64,000 nt of DNA, taken from assembly GCF_022201045.2 (NCBI RefSeq), contig NC_068559.1, positions 2,702,501 through 2,766,500 of the forward strand. The letters are read 5' to 3'. The notes beneath the pieces were generated by a model. That model saw only the letters and a list, made by a program, of their open reading frames with translations. It was not told the DNA's origin and made no database searches. A program made the translations under genes and the position numbers. Source of the DNA: Citrus sinensis. Lineage: Eukaryota > Streptophyta > Magnoliopsida > Sapindales > Rutaceae. Of the stretch, positions 45,099 through 55,874 are shown piece after piece (the stretch's first letter is position 1; the number at the start of each line of letters is the position of its first letter).

Positions 45099-48000
45099 AT
45101 GGCGAAGTCTCAGGCTAGTCTCCTCCTTCAGAAGCAGCTCAAAGGTTTATAACCCATATGATAAAATTAAATCTTTTGTTGGTAGAAATTATAAAGTGTT
45201 GATTTTTATGCAAAAAATCGATGATTAGGTTATTGAATTTGGTGTTTTTTTTTTTTTTTTTGGTTTTGCGCAGATCTTTGTAAGAACCCAGTTGATGGAT
45301 TCTCTGCTGGGTTGGTGGATGAGAGCAATGTCTTTGAATGGAGTGTGTCCATTATTGGACCCCCTGATACTTTATAGTGAGTGAATTTCTTATTATTGAT
45401 TTGTTTTGTTGTTAAAATTGGATTTTATGTTTGGTTTTTGGTTTTTGATGATGTTATGTTTTGGATTTTCGGAGTTTTGCTAGGTTTTGTTTTGTTTTTA
45501 AAGAAACAAAGACTGATGTAATTTGTGGAACAATTTAATCTTGATTATTTAACCATTGTCTTCATCATTTGGTTAAGGCGTGTGTCTATGTGAAGGAGAT
45601 GACATGATTTCCGAGTTTGATGATGCGGTTTTGATTTATTTTTTTGATAAATTTATCATGTTCTTTCCTTCTTGGTGTAGTGCTTTTTGTTTTGATTTAT
45701 TGAATGCTATTGATATCAATATACTCGTAAATTTTGCTTGGTAGCTTGATATTCCAGGGTATAGGTTTTGATAGGCAATCGTTCCCAATTATTTTGTGAT
45801 TCATGGCTGCATTTTCTTTGGCCTGAAACGTACATCGGTGCTGTCTTTTCTGAATCATGGTTTTGATCTTACTCTTTTCTGGAGGAAGATATTTTTGCAC
45901 AGTTAGGGGTCCAGGCTGGTCCTTGTTTTTAATCCAGCTTGCTTGTTAAATTTTAACCAGGAGCAACTGGATCTTCTGGTTCCCTTAAAATGATTAAAGA
46001 ACTAGGAAATTCCACAAGGGACACTATTATCAAGGCCCCAGTTTCTGTATATATTGGACTTCTAGATGAGAAAAATATTACCTAGCACATAGCATAGGAA
46101 GTACCATTATTCATTAAGTGATGTGTTATTGTTTTCTCTTTTGTTAAGGACATGATATTGGATGCCATCTTTTTCATCACACGCTAATGGATTTAAATCT
46201 GAATCTTTTATAGGCACTGAAATGTGAGCCTCTAATGTTAATTGACTATTATTTTGTTGCAGTGAGGGGGGATTCTTCAATGCCATAATGACTTTTCCTG
46301 ATAATTACCCTGTGAGTCCTCCAACTGTGAGGTTTACATCAGAGATGTGGCATCCTAATGGTGAGTATCTATCTTCTACAATCAAAAGTTTGAATTATGT
46401 TTGATTTTGTTTTAAGTTGTGCAAACTCCTGATTGGCTGCCATCCAAATTACAGTTTACCCTGACGGAAAGGTTTGCATTTCAATTCTTCATCCCCCGGG
46501 TGATGATCCAAATGGCTATGAGCTTGCAACCGAACGGTGGACTCCCGTACATACGGTATAGTTATTGAATAGCAAGCTTTTTGACCCCTTTGCTTTGTTC
46601 GTCATTTATTTCTTATGCTTGTCATTGCAGATATGTAGCGTATATTGATGTTTGCTTGAATCTATTTGTAGACATTCAAATGGTTTGTGATTGTCTTTAT
46701 TCTTAGTTTGAGTTCATGTGAACATTAAATTATCCCTGTAACTATCCAGGTGATTTTCAAGTACTGTTTGATCAGGGCATGAAATTGTCTCTCTTGACTT
46801 GTATGAACTATTATTATTTTCTTTGCTGTTTGATATATATGATATCTAACCATTTGAAGGCTGCAAGTGTGTGGAGGAGTTTGTCTCCTGGAGTTCTGAA
46901 TTACGCATGGTTCTTGATGAATGCTGGATATGAATATGGTAACACCTTGCATTCATGCTTTTTATCAGTCCACTCTGTGGCTTGCCATCTGATGGCAGTT
47001 GTGATTGGCAGTGAATCTTGGTGGTGACCAACTGTAACAGAAACTTGAGATCACTGCAGATCTGACGGGCACAACTCTGGCCCAGATTGAGGTGTTGTTC
47101 CTAAACCCAATGACAACTCTAGTTTAGAAGAGATTTGAGTTGGTTGGGTTTGACTATAACTTTGTATAGTACAAATTAGATGGTTCCTTTAATGCTGGGG
47201 AAACAAAAGCAGTCAATTAAGTATGTAAGAACGCTATGACCAGGCCACTATATTAATTATGTTTAGCTTAAAATCCTTTGTATGCCAGCGGTGGCTTTTA
47301 GCACCTCTGTAATGAAAGTAACCCAACACCATGGGAGTCAATCACCCTCATTTACTAAAGATTTTGGTTAAACATTGAGACATTAAAAACACAAAGAGAA
47401 AGGATGAGAAGGAATCCTGGCAGAAAATTTGACTTATTGAGGAACTACTAAAAACCATTGATCTGAGGAAAAAGTGGCTGAAGAAATGCACCTGTTTCAT
47501 TCTTGTTGTTGCTGCAAGAAGGATTCTGAGAAAGAAAGAGAGCTGCCATGGATATACATTTATAGAATTTTAAGGCTATTTCAGCTAATTTGCCATGTTT
47601 GTTAGCAACTATAGATTGGGACTTCTAAGAATAGAACCACCTCCAGGTTCAATACCGTTCTGCCTGATTTTGTTTACTGTTTATTATAATGAATATATGG
47701 CCTGTGGTTTCTTCCCTCTCCGTTAGAGATGCACAAGAACTTCGCGCCTTGATTATTACAAGCCTTATAATTCTTTCTGCTTTATAATTTTTGCCCTTCA
47801 CTTGCTGTTGATCATCTACCTTTGTGATTAGATTTGGATCTATGCTGCATACTGATGAATCTTACTTGCAGGTTGAGAGCATAGTTTTAAGTATTATCTC
47901 AATGCTTTCCAGCCCAAATGACGAATCTCCTGCAAACATTGATGCTGCGGTAGGTCACCAATATCCTTTTTTTAGTTTAATATTGATTTTTCTTTATTCA

Positions 48001-48133
48001 GTCTGACCCCATTGATGGTTCCTGTTGCATTATGTGAATTCTGTAACTGCAGAAAGAATGGAGAGAAAGAAAGGATGAATTTAAGAAGAAAGTTAGTCGC
48101 TGTGTTAGAAAATCACTAGAAATGTTGAGTTGA
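45099..48133 (+). CDS. UBC7: Ubiquitin-conjugating enzyme E2, UBC7/UBE2G type
   Basis: Six exons join to 168 codons: 45099-45144, 45274-45376, 46263-46360, 46455-46555, 47872-47949, 48053-48133. The protein ([20 protein letters not shown]...) matches Arabidopsis UBC7/UBC13/UBC14. It has the HPN motif (80-82), active-site Cys90 in [10 protein letters not shown], and the acidic insertion [14 protein letters not shown] (98-111) that defines the UBE2G/Ubc7 class. These E2s receive ubiquitin from E1 and work with ER-membrane E3 ligases in ER-associated degradation, building Lys48 chains. Intron 5 is 1.3 kb, the others 94-886 bp. The start matches the family exactly. Which of the three Arabidopsis paralogues is the orthologue cannot be decided here. 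Confidence 0.96.
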
Positions 48134-49185
48134 TTTTCCAATTGCGTGCTGCAATGCATCTCTGTCTAGGAGCATCACGCCTTTCTTCATTGGAAAAAGG
48201 GATTGGTGGTCATCGGACAATAAATTGCAGCTTGTAGAACTAAAATTAAGTTTTTTTTTTTTTTTCTTGTTTCTCAATCCTTTATAACCTCGACTTTTCT
48301 TTTTGCAATTCTTAAAACTTGTGCTAGTTTGATTGTTGATGATTTCTTTGCAATTCTTTCTTCTGTCTTGCCCCAACCTTAGCCTGCTGATTCAAGCATG
48401 GAGCTGTCTAATCTCCTCTTTCAAGATTGATTGGATAGCTCTAAATCTCTAATTTTGTTATATTTGCTATTTCATGGTATCGAGAATATAGGTTATGTTT
48501 ACGATTTGGAACCTTCGATTCGACACTAAAGTTGAGACTTTGTCTTTTCAAAAAAAAAAAAAAAGTTGAGACTTTGTAAATAGTAGTGAATTGTTTTATA
48601 TCTTATTGGTTAAATGCTTACATATCATTTTACAAATTTGTAAGAAGAAAAGCCTCCATTATTGAATCATTTGACATTTTGCGCCAAAAAATTCAAAATC
48701 AATAATTGGTGTGCCGAAAATATAAACTTTTTGTTAGAGGACCAGCGAAAGGGACACACCCATTAATACATTCAACGACAAAGATATCTAAGCAGAACGA
48801 TCATTTGTGTGCTACCAAAAGTCAAGAATTAGGGCACATAAATTGGTTTATTTCTCCAGTTGACGAGAAGTTCTCCTATGGAGAGAAAAAAAAAAAAAGG
48901 GAGCTATGACTTGAAGATACAACTGAGAATTCACAACAAAACGAAAGTGAAAAAGGTGAGTAGCAGCAAATTGGTATTATTGAAGGCTTGAAAGTAAAGG
49001 GAACCCAGGAAAAGTGAGGAGCTTTGAAATGAAAAGATGGTTTACGGAAAGAAGGAAAAAGAGACTATGAATTGAACAAAAGCCGAAGCCTCACTACTTT
49101 TCACCTTTTTGTGATAATTAATTCACTCCCCATAAGAAATGCAAAATTGTATGGCTTCGAGATCTAAAAACATTTATTTATTTTT
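48134..49185. other. Intergenic downstream of the UBC7-type gene
   Basis: No gene. The 3' UTR of the E2 gene extends to about 48500. A small duplication AAAGTTGAGACTTTGT at 48530 and 48564 flanks an A run. The rest is unremarkable. Confidence 0.5.
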
Positions 49186-49602
49186 GGAAAATTATCATTT
49201 GTATACCTTTAGTTTACTAAATTATTAAAAATACTACAACATTTTAAGGGTGTATCAATCGTCCACCCTAAATTGACAAAATGTATCAGCTGACCACAAA
49301 ACCGTTTGTTGCCGTTTAAGTATGATGACGTCAGAATGGTAATTTGGTCTTTTCATATGATACAAGTGATAATTTAAGGGTATACAAGTGATAAAAAGAG
49401 AATTTAAGAGTATACAAGTGATAATTTTTAAGGGCATAATCGTCAATTCACTGTAATTCCGTTAACTTTCAAACGGCAACTAACGGTTTGGTGGTCAACT
49501 GATATATTTTGTCAACTAAGGGTGGACGATTGATACACTCTCAAAGTGTTGTAGTATTTTTGATAACAGAGTAAATACAGGGTATACAAATGATAATTTT
49601 CC
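49186..49602. mobile_element. Mutator-type MITE, 417 bp, 9-bp target duplication
   Basis: GGAAAATTATCATTTGTATA at the left end is the near-perfect complement of TATACAAATGATAATTTTCC at the right end. The arms pair for about 130 bp, including GTATCAATCGTCCACCCT and AGGGTGGACGATTGATAC. The 9-bp string TTTATTTTT flanks both ends (49177-49185, 49603-49611). The centre holds about three degenerate TACAAGTGATAA units. No ORF. Long arms and 9-bp duplication fit a MULE-derived MITE. Confidence 0.85.
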
Positions 49603-50908
49603 TTTATTTTTTTCTAATATTGTCCAAATGCAAAAGTTATTGATATCATATATATATATTAAGTTCTCATCTTTGTACCATGATGGTAATCTGACACTCT
49701 CCTCAGTTAGTCATTTATATCAGCAGAGCATATTTATTTAGTAATTCATTCAATGTTATATGCTTTGTAGTGTTTAATGTTATATGAATAACATTCAATG
49801 TTAAATTAACAAATTACAAATGGACAGAAACCATTTTTTGTTGAATAATGTTTAAGAATGATATTGTTTTCCGAGAAACTTATTGAAGAAAGAGGAGGCC
49901 ATTGTACATATTTATAAGGTTACAATAAGATAATAGAAATTCTTAAAATCCCGATCAATCTATTAATAAGGTTGCAAATTATTTTTCCTCCCACCAAAAA
50001 GGTTAAAATCTCTTCGTGTGATTATTTAAAAATAAAAAATGAGAGAGAAAAAATGATGCATTCATTTATGAGTTTTAAATTGATATTTAAAGTAAAAAAA
50101 AAAACTTCAAAATCCGACTTAGACAGACAATTTTATTATAGCTGCAACATGAATATCTAGAATCGGAATTTATCGTATCTAAAACTCTTATTTGATAATT
50201 AATAAATATAATTCTCTCATGATACGAGCTTTTAATAATTTTATACCATATATCACATAATAATAATATATAAATAGAATTTAATTTCTTTGTATTTTAA
50301 ATTTATTAACCATCAATCAATAAATAAATTTTTAGTAAAGAGAAATTTATATTAGAAGAGAATCATAATCCGTCGACTAATGAGTCATTCCAACTAAAAT
50401 CATAAATTTGAATCAATAACGGCCGGTACATCATCTTATTTCTTTTCACACTTTTCCCCTCACATCCTCCTCTTTTAGAGTAGACTAGAACACACCCTCT
50501 AATCTCTCTTTAAATATTATAAAAAAACTATTAAAATTTTCATTTTTTCTTTAAACAAGCTCCCAACAATAAACCAACTCCTTTCTGATAATTAATAATA
50601 ACAAATCCCTAAAAATTTTTCTTTTACCTTCTTTTTCCTTTCCCTTCTTCCTTTTCGCACTTTTCTTCTCTTTCTCTTTTCACTTTCTTTTTTTTTTTCC
50701 CCCATTTTTTTGGCTCTTCGCTTCACACTTTCCCTCTCATTTCCTCTCTCAAGTCTTATCCCATCCCATGTTTCACATGACTCTCTCGCCTCCCTCTCTT
50801 TCAGACACATCTCATGACTCCCCCTCACCAGCCCAGCAACTTCCTCTTCACACTCATCTCTAAATCACCACCGTCCACCATCGCCATCACCAATCATCAA
50901 CACTCATC
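49603..50908. other. Intergenic; CASP-like gene promoter and leader
   Basis: No gene supported. AT-rich to about 50450, then strongly pyrimidine-rich (50590-50900), which is probably the leader of the CASP-like gene. The minus-strand ORF at 50592-50828 is a lysine/arginine/glutamate-rich shadow of this tract. Confidence 0.6.
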
Positions 50909-51766
50909 ATGCGCTCGCCACAGTCCCTTCACAACGGCGACACCCCGTCCCCGCTCCCACGAATCCCTCACTTTCAGTCCACTCTGTCCGTACAGAAACT
51001 CAGACGATTCAACTCACTGATTCTAGTCTTCCGTCTCGCCGCCTTTTGCTTCTCTCTTGCTTCTTCCATTTTCATGCTAACTAACTCCCGTGGCTCCAAC
51101 TCCCCTCGTTGGTACGATTATGATGCTTTCAGGTAACGCCAAGTCTCTTTTCTTTTTTTTCTGGGTCTAGCTCTGTTTGATTCGCCAGAAACTGGAACGA
51201 GAAGAAAATTAAAAAAGAATAAGTTCAAATTTTTACTATGTTTTCTATGCTTTTCTCGCAACCTAAGCGATGCCCATTTGTTTAACGTCGCTGCAGATTT
51301 GTTTTCGCTGCAAATGCAATAGTGGCCATTTACTCTCTTTTCGAAATGGGCGTCTCCGTTTGGGAAATCTCCAGAGGAGCCACGTTTTTCCCCGAAGTTT
51401 TGCAAGTTTGGTTCGATTTTGGCCACGATCAGGTCCAAAATTTGACGGAAATTAAACCTTTTTAATTTAAATTTTTAAATTTTGGAATGTTTTAGCGTAA
51501 AATTTTGAACCAAAGTGGGTTTGTTTGGTTGGGGTTAATTGCAGGTTTTCGCATACCTGTTGCTGTCGGCGGACTCGGCGGGGACAGAGCTGGCGAGGAC
51601 ACTGAAGGGAACGGACACGTGTACGGCCGCAAATGCGTTTTGCCTACAGTCCGATATATCAGTGGCGTTGGGATTCGCCGGGTTTTTGTTTATCGGGGTT
51701 TCGTCTTTGTTGTCGGGGTTTCGAGTGGCCTGTTTTATAATCAACGGCTCTCGTTTTCATCTTTAA
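50909..51766 (+). CDS. CASP-like protein 4A type (CASPL4A), 193 aa
   Basis: Three exons, 50909-51132, 51297-51432 and 51545-51766, join to 193 codons. Four membrane segments are visible: about residues 37-58 ([20 protein letters not shown]), 77-97 ([20 protein letters not shown]), 121-135 ([14 protein letters not shown]) and 157-182 ([20 protein letters not shown]). The cytosolic N-terminus is Pro/Ser-rich. Conserved CASP/MARVEL features include the Arg in the first membrane segment (VFRLAAF) and the Asp in the third (LSADSA). [18 protein letters not shown] and [11 protein letters not shown] match the CASPL4A subgroup. CASP proteins form plasma-membrane scaffolds, best known at the Casparian strip; the role of 4A members is unclear. 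Confidence 0.9.
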
Positions 51767-52648
51767 TAAGGGAATGTTTGGGATGCGTGAAGGCGCAGGA
51801 TTTGGACTGTGTACCGTACGTTGATTGATTTGGACTCGTCCGTTGTGTTGTGCCTTGTGGGTTTTGTAGCTGTTGTTGTGTACTGGACCGACTGTTGTAC
51901 ATTGAGAGCTGTGTATTCTTTTGTGCAATTGCTGACTAATTTTGAATTTATATTACAATAATATTTTTAATTTTATCAACCTACGAATCAATTAAAACGA
52001 CGAATACCTTCTTTGTATCGTGATATCCATCAACCATCGTTAGCAATTGTTAAATAATCATATCACAAGTCACAAAATTCAGTTAAAATCGATGAACTTA
52101 TAATGAACAATTTATGACCACTCCTACAGATGATGCAATATGAGAGATGATGTGGGTGTTGTATGGATAGGCATTAAGCAAGAATCAAAGTGGACTTCAG
52201 AGGCTCTTAAGTGGTGTCGAGTTGAGACATTGAAACTATCCAAATCAATATATAAGAAGAGTGCATCATGAGTGATAAACACTAAAACACAAATTAGTAA
52301 TCATGATGATTGTCAATTTCTCATAGATAAAGTCAATAGTCAAAGGGTTCGGTTGATGTTTCCATCACAACTAGTGCATAAGAACATTACTACTTATTGC
52401 AGTTGGGAATATAAAAGCATAATGTTATCAAGAATAGTGACGATAATAGCAAAAGTAACTTAAAAGGTTCAGATGATAATAATGATGATAGTTAACCCAT
52501 TATAAGATGATTGCCATCTAATAATAATATAACTTAAACTTTCATCCTGAGTTAGGCTATTGAAGCAAAAATGGAATAAGAATCATTCCAAGGCTCTTAT
52601 CTAATGCGTACATACTTTATCTTGAAATGGCATACAAAATAGCAGATT
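51767..52648. other. Convergent 3' regions of CASPL4A and OST4
   Basis: No gene supported. 3' UTR of the CASP-like gene on the left and of OST4 on the right, with unremarkable AT-rich sequence between. Confidence 0.5.
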
Positions 52649-52762
52649 CTAGTTGCCTTCATATTTAGCATCAGCAACCACATAATGGTAAGCAATAACC
52701 AGAACAAATAAAAATATGCCAAGCATGTTGGCGAAGAAACCCAGGTCTTGATCGTCAATCAT
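52649..52762 (-). CDS. OST4: OST4, oligosaccharyltransferase subunit 4, 37 aa
   Basis: A 37-codon ORF with ATG at 52762 and TAG at 52649-52651. The protein [19 protein letters not shown]... ends [14 protein letters not shown], which is essentially the plant OST4 sequence. It is one membrane helix (about residues 8-29) with a short lumenal N-terminus. OST4 is the smallest oligosaccharyltransferase subunit; it holds the catalytic STT3 with OST3/6 in the ER membrane for N-glycosylation. The ATG comes directly after a TTCTGCAG acceptor, so the whole leader lies in an upstream exon. A good donor (CTAAAG|GTACGT) sits at 53891/53890, which would make a 1.1-kb leader intron that also contains tRNA-Arg. 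Confidence 0.93.
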   Translation of the reverse strand: MIDDQDLGFFANMLGIFLFVLVIAYHYVVADAKYEGN

Positions 52763-53497
52763 CTGCAGAAGAATAAATCAAATCCAAACTTATTAGTAAA
52801 AGGGCATGAATCGTAACATCAATTCACTAAAAGCAATTTGGCAAAATCCCCTGCCGTCTAAAAGCTCCACAGTCAGTTTAATTTCATGGGTGTTTTTCAG
52901 GAGAAATATTAGAGTGGCAATGTCATTCACAAGCTTGACACTCATATATAATATACAATTCTGCAGAAGAAAAGAACAGGGAGCAAGACCAATGATGCCT
53001 GGGATTTCAACTCTAGCTTCAAGTTTTTATTGAAGCTCATACTGAAGAACCTTAATACACACATTTGTAATACAGAATTAAATGAATCCAGACTATAATT
53101 CTAGATACCCATCGACTCAGAAAAGCTGATGCAAATGAGATATCCGCCACATGATAGCGGCACAAAAAAGAATGTCATGACACATTACTCATCCAATAAT
53201 TATCCAAACTAAAAAATTGTTGCTAGACACATACCCAAACAAACAGAAAGCAAAACACCCTGCATATCAACAATCCAACATCTCTAGGTACAAACAAATT
53301 CAAGATGCTAGCACATACCCAGCATAAGGTTCATCTCCCCTAAAGGTTCCACACTATATGGTCAATTAAACAGCTTTCACGAAGCAACATTACCAATAAA
53401 AGTACTAACCTATACTAAATTCTTAGCAGGCAATGTAACCGTCTAGCTGATAGCTGAAAATATTGCATAAGACACAATTTGTTGGTTTAAAAAATTG

Positions 53498-53570
53498 CGA
53501 TCGCAGTGGGATTCGAACCCACGACCTTTAGATCCGGAGTCTAACGCGATATCCACTCCGCTATGCGATC
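53498..53570 (-). tRNA. tRNA-Arg (CCG)
   Basis: On the minus strand this 73-nt gene has an acceptor stem GATCGCA/TGCGATC, anticodon stem TTAGA/TCTAA with loop CTCCGGA (anticodon CCG), and a T arm containing the B box GGTTCGAATCC. Discriminator G. No intron. A run of T (complement of 53489-53494) directly downstream fits a Pol III terminator. It reads CGG arginine codons. It lies on the same strand inside the probable 5'-UTR intron of OST4. Confidence 0.95.
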
Positions 53571-53890
53571 GTTATTGATTTGCATTCTCTACGTATCAAA
53601 AAAAAAACTAGACGTCCAGCACTGATCGCATGAATCAACAAACAGACGAAATGCCGAACCTCTACGTGTCAACAAAAGTAAACCCTAATGGGAATTCGAA
53701 CAAGGAAAACTACAACAATCCCAAAAAAAAAAAAAGATTTTTATTCAATACCTTTATCGTGATTTTGAAATACGAAAAATGAAAATAAGTTTTTTTTTTT
53801 GTTGGAGATTTGTAAGTTTGAATCTTGATTTTTTACAGACAACAGGAGAAACAGAGATCGAGAGAGAGGCGCGAGAAGGGTTTAACGTAC

Positions 53891-53975
53891 CTTTAGGTTT
53901 TGATCAAATGCGAAAACGGCAGAGCAGTGGGAGAGAATTGACGACTAGATCTGAACGACAACAAAACAAAAAATA
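53891..53975 (-). other. Probable 5'-UTR exon of OST4
   Basis: The minus strand ends in GATCAAAACCTAAAG followed by GTACGTTAAA, a good donor. Together with the acceptor abutting the OST4 ATG, it implies a non-coding first exon here. The upstream limit is estimated; no transcript evidence is available. Confidence 0.5.
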
Positions 53976-55296
53976 AAACGACTGCCAAGTCGTTCAACGA
54001 GTACGAGTTTTTGTTCTGTAGCAGTTACGAAAAAATTCCAAGGTAAACGACGTCGTCTTTACGTTTTGGACTTTTTTAAATTTCAGGCCCAACTAGCCGA
54101 ATGATTCGTTTTGTTTTACGAGCTGTCCGAGTATGAAAATGGGCCCGTAAAATTTGATTCGTTTTGTTCATGAGTTGGGTTTGAGTCAACAAGATCTTGA
54201 CACTCAAGGCCACTTTGACAATTGACACGATTAAATTAGTATTTGAAATTCTTGACACAACTAATTAATATTCGAGTTATATTCATATAGTTTGACACAA
54301 ACACGCTAAATGGTCCCCTCTTACATACCTTTTAAAAAAAATTCCATTCTACTCTTTTATTAAGAAAATTTTATTTTTTGATGTATTAAATCATCTAGTA
54401 TTGAAGATCACATTGAGCCCCAACTAATTTAGATTCGAGGCAGGTAAAACTACTAGGGCGGTAAAATCCTTCCAACAAATATTTAATACAGTTGCATTCC
54501 CAAGTCTCGAACCGAGGACCTTGGTTACAAAAATTTTATTAAATCATATAATCCCATAACTTCTGAAGGGAGAAAATGGAAGGGAAACCAAATTAAAGTT
54601 AGATTACGTTTAAAATTGTTACCAAATTGAACTGGAAACTTGAAGTCTCATTATCACGTTGTGTATGCGAATAATTCTTTCCCAATCAACACCAAGTCAA
54701 ACGTTTTGGGTAGGATCTGACGCAGCGGATAATGCTGCTGCGTGAAGAGGGAAGAAGAATTGTCTAGTTTTCAGTTCTGTCATTAGTTAAATATTAGCTG
54801 TACCCGACGTGGCAGATATTTTACATCAGCACAATTTTGTTGTATCTCCAATGACCATAATAATCAGATGCTCCCCGGACCACGGGTAATACTCTACTTA
54901 ACCAATCGAGTGATTTCGTTTATGATAGATTAAATTACTGATTATTTACAAACTTGACGAAACCACTTGAAGAACTGTGAAAAGAAATTTTTTATTAAAT
55001 AATAATAAGATGTAACTATAAGTAAATTCGAAATTAAATAAGTTATGATAAATGTGCTGATGTGTCAGTATCTCATTCGATGGAATACCATTCCTACACT
55101 TTAAACACCAAATCACCGTACCAAATCCAGCAATAGATAAAGCAGACACGTAATCATTGCCTGTACGACGATTGGCGACGACTAGCAGACGACACATGAC
55201 GTGTCTCATACCATGAATGGAAAAATCGAATAAATCAGTCAGCAGCTTTACCCGCTATATCGTATCAGTGACGTTACAAATACAACTCTTTTTAAC
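53976..55296. other. Intergenic between OST4 and the UDP-xylose synthase gene
   Basis: No gene supported. This is a divergent promoter region for OST4 (minus) and UXS (plus). It contains a SINE-like repeat near 54375-54545. Confidence 0.5.
54375..54545. repeat. SINE-like dispersed repeat, second copy
   Basis: On the minus strand, TAACCAAGGTCC is followed by TCGGTTCGAGACTTGGG, resembling a Pol III B box (GGTTCGAnnCC). Then come CAACAAATATTTAA-type, TCTAAATTAGTTGGGGC and TCAATACTAGATGATTT motifs. The plus-strand order is shared with 23925-24060. No A box or target duplication was identified. Confidence 0.35.
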
Positions 55297-55304
55297 TATA
55301 TATA
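55297..55304 (+). promoter_or_regulatory. TATA box of the UDP-xylose synthase gene
   Basis: ACTATATATATG upstream of a leader (CTTCCTACTGCCATCC...) that ends in a donor at about 55390 (CCTGGAG|GTAATT). A leader intron of about 460 bp runs to TTCAG just before TGATTTAAGAA, some 20 nt before the ATG. Confidence 0.55.
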
Positions 55305-55874
55305 TGTGTCTGGGTCTCTGTCTTCCTACTGCCATCCAATATTACAACCTTAAAATCGTCACTTTCAATTATTTTATCAGTTACCTGGAGGTAATTATGA
55401 TTTCATATTTTTACTGTATTTTTTTTTTTTTTTGGTTTGTTTAAGCAATGTGAGTGTGGCTATTGCTACTGGTTTAAATTCAGATCTGAGAAGTTTGGTT
55501 GTGGGGTCTACATTCAGTTGATTGCTTTACACTTTCCTTGTTTTTGAAGATTTGATTCAATTTACAACTCGAGTTTGGTGCAGTTTGGTGGTACGATTTT
55601 AAATCTAATTTTTTTTCCCCATAATCTGGTGTGATTGTGGTTAGTTTTCTATATAAAGCTTCAACGTTTGAGTTGTATATGTCATAAGAAAATCTGGGCT
55701 TTTGAGTATTGTGTGTAAACTTTCAGGTGATTTGAGTTTTGGCGTGTGTCTTCTTGATCTGTTTGTGTGTTTGAGTTCAAGTTATGCGAGTGTTTTGTGC
55801 GTGGCTTTTGAGTGATTTGATGATTGATCGAGTTGTTTGGTTGTTTTGGTTCAGTGATTTAAGAATTTCGACGA

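Noticed and set aside
50592-50828. 78-aa basic ORF on the minus strand
   Set aside because: It is the complement of a CT-rich leader; the K/R/E composition is a by-product.
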